From Akkermansia sp. (lineage in GTDB: Bacteria; Verrucomicrobiota; Verrucomicrobiia; Verrucomicrobiales; Akkermansiaceae): a DNA stretch of 43,643 nucleotides. Both the position numbers and the translations under genes were made by a program. Under the pieces are notes generated by a model. The model did no database searches and was not told the origin of the DNA. It saw only the letters and a list, made by a program, of their open reading frames with translations. The DNA lies in assembly GCA_017435505.1 (NCBI GenBank), contig JAFSEZ010000056.1:1-43643 (forward strand), in the 5' to 3' direction. Below, one piece after another: positions 15,822 to 25,200 of the stretch (positions within the stretch are counted from its first letter, which is position 1; every line of letters starts with the position of its first letter).

Positions 15822-18020
15822 ATGAATATCGGACAGATTGCAATCACCATGGTAGGCTTCTGCATGGCGCTGGGAACTGTGACTCCGGCCGGTGCAGTGT
15901 CGCACACGATGCACCAAGTGCAAAGCGAACATCCTTTCTTGTACAAGGGGCTTTACCCCTCGTGGTCGGCTATGACTCCGGAGCAGGGTTTGAAAGATGC
16001 CCGCCAAGCGCTGGCTGATGCCCGCCGCCAAGTGGAAGAACTTTGCAAGGTGACCCCGGAGCAGGCCAACTATGACAATGTGTTCGGGGCGTACGAGAAG
16101 CTCAATGCGGATGTAGACCAAGTGGGTTCATTGCTTTATCACATGTCCTCCGTGGTGGATAATCCGGAGCTGCGCAAGACGCAGGAGGCGCTCATCCCGG
16201 AGATGACGGCTTTCTCCTCTGAGTTGATTGGGAACGAGAAGTTGTGGCATGTCATCAAGACAGCTGCTGCACAGCCTTGGGTGAAAGAGCTTTCGCCGGC
16301 GCGGCAGCGTTTTGTGCAACAGATTGTAGATTCTTTCCGCGACAGTGGTGCTGATTTGTCTCCGGAGGCTAAAAAGCGCCGCTCTGAAATCATGGAGGAG
16401 CTTTCCGGGCTGACGCTGCAGTTCGGTAAAAATGTGCTGGATTCGCAGAATGCCTGGGAGCTGGTTATAGATGATAAGTCCCGGTTGGAGGGGCTGAGCG
16501 AGAATTGGCTCGCTGCTGCCGCTGCCGCTGCCAAGAAGAAAGGCTATGGAACCGATGAGAAACCCTGCTGGCTCATCACCTTGGACTACACAAGCGTGGG
16601 GGATGTGCTGCGCCTGTGCAAGGTAGAAGAGACCCGCCGCAAGTGCTGGGAAGGGCAAAATACCATAGGACGTGTCGGAAAGTACGATAATGCTCCCATC
16701 GTGGCTCGTGTGATGGAGTTGCGCCGCGAGCTTGCAAGTCTCTTGGGGTTCAAAACCTTTGCAGATCTCAAGGCAGCTCACCGCATGGTGGGTAGTGGGG
16801 ATAATGCCATGAGCTTTATCGACAACATGATGCAGAAGGTCAAACCGGCCTACGAGCAGGAGTGTGCAGAGTTTTTGGAATATGTATCACGCAAAAAGGG
16901 TAAGAAGGTGGATGCCATTGCCCCTTGGGAGCGCCGTTACTACATGAATATGCTCTCCCGCGAGCGCTATAACTTTGACCCTGAGCTGCTCCGCCCCTAT
17001 CAGGAGTACAACCGTGTGCTCAAGGGCATGTTCTCTATCTACCAGAATTTGCTTGGCATCACCATCACCGAGCTGCCGACCGTGCATGTGGCTTCCGGAT
17101 CTGCCACGGTAGAGGGGGCTGTGGAAGTGTGGCACCCCGATGTGCGTGTTTTTGCTGTGAGCGATGCCGCCACCGGCACCCACTTGGGTTCGTTCTACTT
17201 GGATCTTTTCCCCCGCGCCAGCAAACGTGCCGGAGCCTGGGTGATGCCGCTCAAATACGGCACGCCTGCTCAAAACGGCAAGCCGCATACGCCGCACCTG
17301 GCATCCTTGGCCGGTAATATGACTGCGGCTGTGGGTGATAAGCCGGCCCTTTTCTCTCACTATGATGTGGAGACGCTCTTTCATGAGTTCGGCCACATGA
17401 TGCACGTGATGCTGGGCGATACGGAAATTGTCTCCCACTGTGGTACCAGCGTGACCTGGGACTTTGTGGAGTTGCCCAGCCAGTTGTTTGAGAATTGGAC
17501 ATGGGATGCCACAGGTATTGCCACCTATGGCTACCACTATGAGACCGGCGAGCCCATCCCCGCAGAGTTGGTGCAGCGCTTGCTTTCCAGCCGTTTCTTC
17601 ATGCCGGCTTCCGATATCATGGGGCAGCTTTGCATTGCCAAGTTGGATATGGAGATGCACGTGAACTATGATGAAAAGTTCAAGGGTCTGCCCTTGGATG
17701 AGGCCACGGATCGTTTGCTGGATCCCTGGCGGCTTAAGTACACGGAGCGCAGCTCCTCCATCATGCGCCACCTGACTCACTGCATTACCGGAGGTTATGC
17801 CGCCGGGTACTATTCCTACAAATGGGCAGAGGTGTTGGCGGCAGATGCTTTCACTCGCTTTGCCAAGGAAGGTGTGATGAATACGAAGACCGGTATGGAT
17901 TTCCGCCGCGAAATTCTCTCGCAGGGCGATAGCAAACCCGCCGGCGAGATTTACCGCAACTTCATGGGCCGCGACCCCAACCCCGATGCTCTCTTGCAGA
18001 AGCAGGGGCTGATCAAATAA
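15822..18020 (+). CDS. Exported M3-family oligopeptidase, PrlC/Dcp-like
   Basis: A 732-residue zinc peptidase. The motif HEFGH at residues 521-525, within ETLFHEFGHMMHVMLG, supplies two histidines and the catalytic glutamate. Glu550 in DFVELPSQ is the third zinc ligand. The C-terminal helix region with GGYAAGYYSYKWAEVLAAD matches the substrate-binding part of the family. M3 enzymes cleave short peptides. The N-terminus (MNIGQIAITMVGFCMALGTV, then TPAGA) looks like a cleavable signal peptide, so the protein is probably periplasmic, unlike cytoplasmic PrlC. The gene is divergent from the efflux adaptor. Confidence 0.9.
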   Translation: MNIGQIAITMVGFCMALGTVTPAGAVSHTMHQVQSEHPFLYKGLYPSWSAMTPEQGLKDARQALADARRQVEELCKVTPEQANYDNVFGAYEKLNADVDQVGSLLYHMSSVVDNPELRKTQEALIPEMTAFSSELIGNEKLWHVIKTAAAQPWVKELSPARQRFVQQIVDSFRDSGADLSPEAKKRRSEIMEELSGLTLQFGKNVLDSQNAWELVIDDKSRLEGLSENWLAAAAAAAKKKGYGTDEKPCWLITLDYTSVGDVLRLCKVEETRRKCWEGQNTIGRVGKYDNAPIVARVMELRRELASLLGFKTFADLKAAHRMVGSGDNAMSFIDNMMQKVKPAYEQECAEFLEYVSRKKGKKVDAIAPWERRYYMNMLSRERYNFDPELLRPYQEYNRVLKGMFSIYQNLLGITITELPTVHVASGSATVEGAVEVWHPDVRVFAVSDAATGTHLGSFYLDLFPRASKRAGAWVMPLKYGTPAQNGKPHTPHLASLAGNMTAAVGDKPALFSHYDVETLFHEFGHMMHVMLGDTEIVSHCGTSVTWDFVELPSQLFENWTWDATGIATYGYHYETGEPIPAELVQRLLSSRFFMPASDIMGQLCIAKLDMEMHVNYDEKFKGLPLDEATDRLLDPWRLKYTERSSSIMRHLTHCITGGYAAGYYSYKWAEVLAADAFTRFAKEGVMNTKTGMDFRREILSQGDSKPAGEIYRNFMGRDPNPDALLQKQGLIK

Positions 18021-18112
18021 GCTGCGCGGCGCACAGGCGGAGAGGCCTGCCGGCCAATAGCAAGGTTCTGATTTCGCACTTGTACTTCCCCGCAATATGC
18101 CGTCATTCGTGC

Positions 18113-18140
18113 TTGAATCCGCCCGGTGGCATGTTAAGAT
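18113..18140 (+). promoter_or_regulatory. Promoter of the secreted unknown protein gene (leaderless layout)
   Basis: TTGAAT and TAAGAT are 16 nt apart. The -10 ends 6 nt before ATG 18147. Confidence 0.6.
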
Positions 18141-18146
18141 AGAGTC

Positions 18147-18896
18147 ATGAAGCGTTTAGTGAGCCTTATATGCGTGTTGGCAATGGTGGGCGGTGCAGCT
18201 ATGGCCGGCCCCGTGAGCGAGGTTGCAAAGAGTGCCCGCGAGGCAGCTCGTGAATACGGTGCAGCTGTGCGTAATTGTGATATGGGGTGGGCGCTGGATT
18301 CTATGTATCCCCCGCTGCGCCGCACTTATGCAGACCAGCTTTCCAGCCGCGACCCCCGTATGGAGGCTGCCAATGCCCGCCGCATTATGGGGACTGAACG
18401 CGAATCGGAAGCACAAGCCCAGGCACGCATGAAGGCCAATAGCAAGGCTCTGCGCGATCGCTACGTTAAAATGGGGCAGGATATGCGCGCGGCAGGGTTC
18501 AAGGTGGAGAGTTTCACCGTAGGGAATGCTGTGGCGGAATACGTGGTCAATCCCCCCACGTCTATGGCGCGGCAGGTGCGCCGTGATACGGCAGGTCGCA
18601 CCCGTGTGGAAGATTTGAAGAGTGATAAGGATCGCAGCCGCTTGGTGGTATTGCCTACCAAGTTGGTGTATAGCCTGCCCGGCGGCGATGGCAGAACGCA
18701 GCGTGTGCAGCGGGATGGCTACATTTTTGCGGTGCGGGATGAGGTGATATCCACCCCCGGGTTGGCGCGCGGTACGAAATTGAATAAGTGGTATTTTATT
18801 GATAGCAATACGGATGTGAATATCCTGCGCGCTTTCTTCCCGAATTTGCCACTCAATATCGAGTTGCCGGACTGCGGTGAGCGGCCCGTGCGCTGA
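18147..18896 (+). CDS. Secreted protein of unknown function
   Basis: A 249-residue protein I do not recognise. A clear signal peptide (MKRLVSLICVLAMVGGAAMA, cleavage after AMA) is followed by a helical region rich in Ala, Arg and Glu (about 22-115). The second half is beta-rich, with RLVVLPTKLVYSLPGGDGR and GYIFAVRDEVISTPG, ending in NKWYFIDSNTDVNILRAFFP. The WYFID segment resembles the last strand of NTF2-like or lipoprotein-type stress domains, but this is only suggestive. There are no cysteines in the mature helical part except the pair around CDM and DCGERP. The DinG-like gene starts 48 nt downstream. Confidence 0.75.
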   Translation: MKRLVSLICVLAMVGGAAMAGPVSEVAKSAREAAREYGAAVRNCDMGWALDSMYPPLRRTYADQLSSRDPRMEAANARRIMGTERESEAQAQARMKANSKALRDRYVKMGQDMRAAGFKVESFTVGNAVAEYVVNPPTSMARQVRRDTAGRTRVEDLKSDKDRSRLVVLPTKLVYSLPGGDGRTQRVQRDGYIFAVRDEVISTPGLARGTKLNKWYFIDSNTDVNILRAFFPNLPLNIELPDCGERPVR

Positions 18897-18943
18897 TAAA
18901 GAGTGGAGCCCGGCTCACCTGCCTGTTTTCCCTTGCTGCGGGT

Positions 18944-20935
18944 ATGCTTCTTACGCAAACAGAACAGGATTTTTCGCCCGGCGGCATCTTGTCGGCCGGG
19001 CGGGGTTATGAATACCGCCCCCAGCAGCAGCAAATGGCCATGGCGGTGGCAGCCGCCTTGCAGGAGGAAGCTCCGCTGCTGGTAGAGGCGGGTACGGGGG
19101 TAGGTAAATCGCTGGCTTACCTGATACCGGCCGTGCGTTTTGCCTTGGAGCATGATCGCAAGGCCATCATCTCCACCCACACCATCAACCTGCAGGAGCA
19201 GCTTTTTCACAAAGATATCCCCACCGTGGCCAAGGCTTTGGGGGTAGAGCTGGAAGCTGCCCTGCTGAAAGGTCGCGCCAACTATCTGTGCCGTACCCGC
19301 CTGCGCCGTGCGTTGGAACAAGCCACGGACTTGTTCAACCAAGCAGAGACGAAGCAACTGCACGATTTGCAAGCCTGGGCTCAGGACTGCGGGGAAGGCT
19401 CGTTGGCCGAGTTGCCGGCAGAGCTCAACATATCTCCCAAAGTGTGGGCGCAGGTGTGCAGCGAAAGCCATGTGTGTACCCCGCGCAACTGCGGTTTTAC
19501 CTGCCCCTACCAGGCGGCGCGACGCCGTGTGGAGGAGGCGCGCGTGGTGGTGCTCAACCATACCCTGTTTTTTGGTCTTCTCTCCCTGGCAGATAGCATG
19601 CGCAGCGCGGAGGAAGAACAGGGTGAGATGCCCGGTTTTATTTTTCCTGGTGATTTTGTGATTTTGGACGAGGCTCACACCATTGAAACCGTGGCGGCCA
19701 ACCAATTTGGCTTGGCGCTCTCGGAAACAGAGCTCAAATACGACTTACTGCGCCTCTACAACCCGCATACGCATAAAGGTTCGCTGCGCCACAACGCTAC
19801 ACCCAAATTGCTGCAATTTATTGAGGATGCGCAAACAGCTACTGATGAATTTTTTGCGTGCGCCCGCAAGGATTGCCGCCTGGATGAGCACCACGGCACT
19901 GTACGTTTGCGTGTGCCGGAGTGGACGGAGGATTTGCTCTCACCCTCACTTGCAAGCTTGGAGCACGAGGTGTTGAGTATGGCTCAAATAGAAGAAAATG
20001 ATTTGCACCGTGCAGAGCTGTTGGATATCGGTGCGCGCCTGCTGGCCTACCGACACACTGCGGCAGAGTTGGTGCAGCTCACCAACAGCGATACCTCCGT
20101 GTATTGGGCTGAAAGCAGCGGTAGCGAGGGCCGCTATACGACGCTGCGCTCTGCTCTCATCAACGTAGCACCTGTGTTGCAGGAAAAGCTTTTCGATACG
20201 GGGCGCACATGTATATGCACGAGCGCTACTCTTTCTACCGGTGAGCGCGGTATGGGGTATTTTGCCGGGCGAGTGGGTGCAGATGCGGCAGAAACACTCA
20301 AAATCGGCAGCCCTTTCAATTTTGCAGAGCAAATGCGCGTGGTCGTGGCCCGCAGCATGCCGCCCCCCCCACCGGCCTCGCCTGATGAGGAGTATCGCCC
20401 CGCGCTCTTTGATTGGATTACCCGCGCGCTGGAGGATTCTGCCGGGCGGGCGTTCATTCTCTTCACCAGCTATAGCCTCATGCGCCAGATGGCGGCATTG
20501 CTGCGCCCTTGGTGTGTGGAAAAAGGGTGGCCCATGCTTGTGCAGGGAGATGATTTGACCCGCAGCCAGATGCTGGCGGCTTTTAAGCAGGATGTGGATA
20601 GCATCCTGCTTGGCACGGATAGTTTCTGGACGGGGGTGGATGTGCCCGGTGAGGCGCTTTCCAACGTGATTGTCACCAAAATCCCCTTTGAGTCTCCCGG
20701 CAACCCGCTTACGGAGGCGCGTATTGAAGATATCCGCGCTCGCGGGGGCAATCCCTTTGCAGATTATACTCTGCCGGAGGCCATTCTCAAGTTTCGCCAA
20801 GGGATTGGGCGCCTTATCCGCTCCAAGACGGATACCGGGTTGGTGTATCTGCTGGATTCTCGCCTTACTTCCAAATACTATGGGGCGCGTTTCATGCTGG
20901 CGTTGCCGGCCGATGCCAAGCGGGAATTTGTCTGA
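18944..20935 (+). CDS. DinG/XPD-family Fe-S helicase
   Basis: A 663-residue superfamily 2 helicase. Walker A is VEAGTGVGKS (about residues 47-56), followed by motif Ia STHTINLQEQ. The DEAH box is FVILDEAHTIE, and the C-terminal helicase motifs include FILFTSYSLMRQMA, LLGTDSFWTGVDVPGE and FRQGIGRLIRSKTD. Cysteines at 116, 177, 182 and 186 (LCRTR, HVCTPRNC and FTCPY) can bind the 4Fe-4S cluster; Cys171 is extra. Such helicases unwind D-loops, R-loops or forked DNA during repair. No good ribosome-binding site is seen; the gene probably follows the upstream gene in one transcript. Confidence 0.88.
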   Translation: MLLTQTEQDFSPGGILSAGRGYEYRPQQQQMAMAVAAALQEEAPLLVEAGTGVGKSLAYLIPAVRFALEHDRKAIISTHTINLQEQLFHKDIPTVAKALGVELEAALLKGRANYLCRTRLRRALEQATDLFNQAETKQLHDLQAWAQDCGEGSLAELPAELNISPKVWAQVCSESHVCTPRNCGFTCPYQAARRRVEEARVVVLNHTLFFGLLSLADSMRSAEEEQGEMPGFIFPGDFVILDEAHTIETVAANQFGLALSETELKYDLLRLYNPHTHKGSLRHNATPKLLQFIEDAQTATDEFFACARKDCRLDEHHGTVRLRVPEWTEDLLSPSLASLEHEVLSMAQIEENDLHRAELLDIGARLLAYRHTAAELVQLTNSDTSVYWAESSGSEGRYTTLRSALINVAPVLQEKLFDTGRTCICTSATLSTGERGMGYFAGRVGADAAETLKIGSPFNFAEQMRVVVARSMPPPPPASPDEEYRPALFDWITRALEDSAGRAFILFTSYSLMRQMAALLRPWCVEKGWPMLVQGDDLTRSQMLAAFKQDVDSILLGTDSFWTGVDVPGEALSNVIVTKIPFESPGNPLTEARIEDIRARGGNPFADYTLPEAILKFRQGIGRLIRSKTDTGLVYLLDSRLTSKYYGARFMLALPADAKREFV

Positions 20936-20954
20936 AGAAATATGAATTCCTTAC

Positions 20955-20983
20955 TTGCATTTGCCACCTGTTTGGGGTAGCAT
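20955..20983 (+). promoter_or_regulatory. Promoter of lpxB (leaderless layout)
   Basis: TTGCAT and TAGCAT are spaced by 17 nt. The -10 ends 6 nt before ATG 20990. Confidence 0.65.
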
Positions 20984-20989
20984 GTTGGC

Positions 20990-22114
20990 ATGAAAATCGT
21001 AGTTGTTGCCGGCGAAAAGAGTGGGGATAAACTGGGAGCCATGCTCATGGAAGAACTGCTTAAGCGCTATCCTGATGCGGAGTTTTCCGGATTGGGTGGT
21101 AGCCGCATGCATGCAGTTGCTCCGGCTGTGCAGGACTGGGCAGAGCAGGCCGCTGTCATTGGTGTGGTGGAGGTGTTGCGGCACGCGCGCTTCTTCATGA
21201 AGCATTTGGATGACATGGAGGCCAAAATTGTGGCAGAAAAGCCGGATTTGCTGCTGCTGATTGATTATCCCGGCTTCAATCAACGCTTGGCAGAGCGTGT
21301 GCATGCCAACGCGCCCGGCACAAAGATTGCTTATTTTATTGCCCCGATGGTGTGGGCCTGGCACAAGAAACGAGCCCCCAAGCTGGCTCGCGTGCTGGAT
21401 TTGATGATGTGCATCTTCCCCTTTGAAAAGCCTGTGTTTGAGGCAGTGGGGTTGCGCACGGAGTTTGTGGGGCACCCGCTGCGCGATGAAATTATGGCCA
21501 CCCGCCGCACCGATGTGCGAGAGAAAAACCTCATCGGCCTTTTCCCCGGTAGCCGCCGCCGCGAGATTGAACGCCATTTCCCCGTTTTCCTGAAGGTGGT
21601 GCAGACCGCGCAAAAAGAACATCCGGAGTGGCGCTTTGAAACCTCTGCCAGCTCTCCCCAATTGACAGAGCTGATGCTGAAAATGACACGCCGCGCCGGG
21701 GTGGATCCCGCACTGATCAACATTTGTCCGGGCAGCTACCACGACCTGATGGATCGAGCCGAGGCCGCATTGGTCACCTCCGGCACAGCTACCCTGGAGG
21801 CGGCTCTGCATGAACTTCCCTTTGCGCTGGTGTACAAAGTGGCTTGGGGTACCTACCTGATGGCTCGCATGGTGCTGACCATCAAATATATTGGCATGGT
21901 GAACATTTTGGAGGATAAGCCTATCACCCGCGAGTTGATTCAGCATGAGTTCAATGTACCCAATTGCATTGCCGAATTGGAACGTCTCACTACCCCCGGA
22001 CCGCGCGAAGAAGTGCTGGCCGGCATGCGCGAGGCCACCAACCATTTGGGGCGCGGCGGTGCGGCGGTGCGTGCAGCAGAAGCTATCGTGGCTCTCATGC
22101 AGGGTGAATCGTGA
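20990..22114 (+). CDS. lpxB: Lipid-A-disaccharide synthase
   Basis: A 374-residue GT19 glycosyltransferase, the normal length. It condenses UDP-2,3-diacylglucosamine with lipid X to make the lipid A disaccharide at the inner face of the cytoplasmic membrane. Recognisable segments are VVAGEKSGDKLGAMLMEEL at the N-terminus, LLLIDYPGFNQRLA, YFIAPMVWAWHKKR, the core LIGLFPGSRRREIERHFP, and TSGTATLEAALHELPFALVYK near the UDP site. The gene has its own promoter. lpxA lies 20 kb away on the same strand. Together they indicate that the organism makes lipid A. Confidence 0.95.
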   Translation: MKIVVVAGEKSGDKLGAMLMEELLKRYPDAEFSGLGGSRMHAVAPAVQDWAEQAAVIGVVEVLRHARFFMKHLDDMEAKIVAEKPDLLLLIDYPGFNQRLAERVHANAPGTKIAYFIAPMVWAWHKKRAPKLARVLDLMMCIFPFEKPVFEAVGLRTEFVGHPLRDEIMATRRTDVREKNLIGLFPGSRRREIERHFPVFLKVVQTAQKEHPEWRFETSASSPQLTELMLKMTRRAGVDPALINICPGSYHDLMDRAEAALVTSGTATLEAALHELPFALVYKVAWGTYLMARMVLTIKYIGMVNILEDKPITRELIQHEFNVPNCIAELERLTTPGPREEVLAGMREATNHLGRGGAAVRAAEAIVALMQGES

Positions 22115-22161
22115 TTGGGTAGCTGCGCGGGTTCCGTAGGAAAATGATTATGTGAGATTTT

Positions 22162-22182
22162 CCGGCTTGCTTGGCAAGCCGG
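22162..22182. promoter_or_regulatory. Palindrome overlapping the -35 of the IdeS-like gene
   Basis: CCGGCTTGC and GCAAGCCGG form a perfect 9-bp inverted repeat with a 3-nt centre. The -35 hexamer TTGCTT (22167-22172) lies inside it. There is no T-run on either strand, so it is a better candidate for an operator than for a terminator. Confidence 0.5.
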
Positions 22183-22194
22183 ATATGCTATACT
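22167..22194 (+). promoter_or_regulatory. Promoter of the IdeS-like protease gene
   Basis: TTGCTT and TATACT are separated by 16 nt. The -10 ends 8 nt before ATG 22203, so the leader is at most 1-2 nt. Confidence 0.6.
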
Positions 22195-22202
22195 GAACCG
22201 TC

Positions 22203-25200
22203 ATGAAGCTCTCTCGAACCGTTATCCTCCTCGTTACAAGTGCCATCATAGCTCAAGCTGACACCGTGTGGGCACCGGGTGTATCATCGGAAAGCGGAAG
22301 CTTTGATTATGAAAAAGAGCGCGGGAATGAGTACTACAATGATGATAGTGGGATGTGCTGGGCTGCATCTGCCAGCAATATCATCTCTTGGTGGCAAACC
22401 CAAAATGCTGCCAATCTATCGGGAGTGGCTTTGCCAAATGACTCTGATACTTCTCCCTGGGATATTTTCCGCATTCTTTGCGTGGGGACTCCTGTTAAGG
22501 ACTCCGGCAGCAACCCGCGCTTTGCCTATAGTTGGTGGATTAATGGTAACAAGGAATACATTAACTGGGATGAGTCGCAGGTGGCAAATCACCCGGAATG
22601 GGCGCCGGGAGGCTTTTTGAAGGGTGTGTATTCCACATCTGTCGTGCCCACATATATAGCCGGTAGTGATTCTTCTTCTGATACCCAAAAAGCTGCTGCC
22701 ATAGTGGGGGCTTTGCAGGATGGTTTTGCTTTGTCGCTGGAGGTTGGAACTTCCGGTGAGGCCGGAGTTCCGTCTGCACATGCCATTACCCTGTGGGGGG
22801 TGGATTATGAGGTGGATAGCAACGGCAATGTCACGCTGACAAAGGCCTACGTCACCGATTCAGATGATAAAGTAGCCGGCATTGTTTCCTGTTCGGTGAA
22901 ACAAGCGGAAGGCAGCATTTTCCTTACCCCGGAAAAGGGGGCTCTGACCGACATGGGGTACAATGTTAACCGGGCGGATGGTCTGTATACGCTCTCGCCG
23001 GATTCGGCTCCGGCCATGCAATGGACATCCGCCTCCAAGGGAGATCGTTTCATTTCTCGCGATGTGGTGGTATCGGGCACGGCTGCGGTGGGAAACCTGA
23101 CTTTCCTGGCAGATTCCACCGTAACGCAAGATACGGAGAACGGCGGGGCGCTGGGAGAAAGCGGGAAATTGATTGTGAGTGCCGGGCAGGTGGTGTTCGA
23201 CGGCGTATCTCGCAGCGCAAGCTCGGGCGCTATTTCCATTGCTGCCGGAGCCTCGCTTGAGTTGAAGAACGGAGCGCAGGTGTTGCATACAATCAATCAT
23301 CTTGGTTCCTCCGACACCGTTGTGACGGTGGCCGGTACGCTCAAGTTGGAAAGTCTGCAATATCGTGAGGGTAATTTGGGGTGTTTGCGCGATAACACCG
23401 GTAGCCTGGTGTTGGTGGGGGGAGAAACGAAAGCTGCCGGTGCACGTGTGGAATTAACAGAAAGCGGAAGCGCCACCATAGGCATGCAGCTCCAAGGGGA
23501 AGACTCTTATTTCACCGTGGCTGTGGCAGATGGTAAAAAGTTTGAATGGAACAGCAGCGACCACGGAGCGATTCAAACAAGTGGCGATGGCAATACACTT
23601 GTGCTCGAGGCGGGCAAAGATGCTACTTTCTCCATTGCAAAAGCTATCTCGGCAGATATTTCGCTTCAGAAAACAGGTAGCGGCCTTCTGGAACTCAGCA
23701 ACACCATCCTGCTGGGTAAGGAGGCCGGTATCACCGTAAGCGAAGGTACACTCAAGCTCTCCGGTGCCAATAACTCGATTGGTACAGGCATTGTGGTCAA
23801 AAAAGATGCTGTGCTGGATTTGTATTGGACCTCCGGTTCCTACACCATTGATTTGTCGGATGGCGGCATTTTGCGCAACGCTTCTTCATTTACCGGTTCT
23901 ATCATGCTGGGTAAAGCGGGAGAAGTGACCGTCTTGGATGCAGATGCACTGTATACCTATGGTAGTATGAGCAGCATTATCTCCGCCGGTAGTATTGCCA
24001 TCAACTCTTCGGACGCATTTTGGGCTGAAGCGGGCGAGGAAGTGGGGATTCAACGCGAGGGGCGCATGCGAGCTGCCGAGAGTATTACCCTGAGCACTAC
24101 GCAGCCATTCAAGTTGACCGGCTTCACCACTCAGTATGGTGCCATGAGTGCGGAGAATGGCAGCATTACCATCACAGATGTGGCTTCGGTGGAGGTGATG
24201 AACAACTCTGCTTCGGATACCATGAACATGAGCGATTCGCGCCGTGCGGGCGCTCTCAGTGCAGCGGAAAATGTGGTCATTTCTGCAAAAGGCGATATCA
24301 ATCTTTCTGAAAACACGGCGGCCGGCAATTATAATGCTGCGGCAGCAGGTGCCGTTTTTGCCGGTGAAGGCAAGGTGGAATTGAAGAGCGAGAGCGGTAA
24401 TATCTCCCTGAACAAAAATGCAACAGCTCACAATGGCGGTGCTATTTATGGCGGTGGGGATGTCACGCTGGTACCCGGAACCGGTAAGAGTGTACAGATT
24501 TCCGGCAACAAGGCCGATGGCTCCGGTGGTGCTATCTACAGCCAAGGAAAAGTGACGCTGAGCGGCGGAAATTACGAAATTTCCGGCAACCAAGCCGGAA
24601 ATGAGGGCGGTGCTATCTTTGCAAACAGTGTGCAGATTGCGGCGGATGCGGGAGATGTGATATTCAAGGAGAATACGAGCAAAAATGTGGCCAATGATGT
24701 TGCGCTTGGCGGAGGTTCGGCACAGCTTTCTGCCGCCAATGGCCATGTTTTGTCCTTGCAGGGTGGTATCACCGGTGCGGGTGATATGACGATTTCGACA
24801 GATGAATTATCAACGGTAAAACTGGGTGGAAACAGCAGCGCTGTTACGCTCAATGTCACGAACGGCAGGGTGGAGGGTATTGCCACGGATAAAGCTCGTT
24901 CGGTGGTGATGGTTCATTCGGCTGTTGTGCTGGATGGTGCTCAATTACAGGACATTTCCTTGGCCGGCCAATCGGCGGTAATGGCGAGTGCCATGATGCG
25001 AGCCGGGGGGACGGGCGCTACTTTTTCCGGCAAGGATAGTAGCTACCTGTTCAGCGATGCTTCGCTCTTAGCTTATGAAACCGCCGCAGATGGCACCCTG
25101 ACAGCCACGGCCACGACCCCGGTGCTGAGCGGTTTTTCCACCATCGAGGGCGCATTGGAATTGGGAATTTCACTGGATTTCATCAAAGCGGTACTGACAC

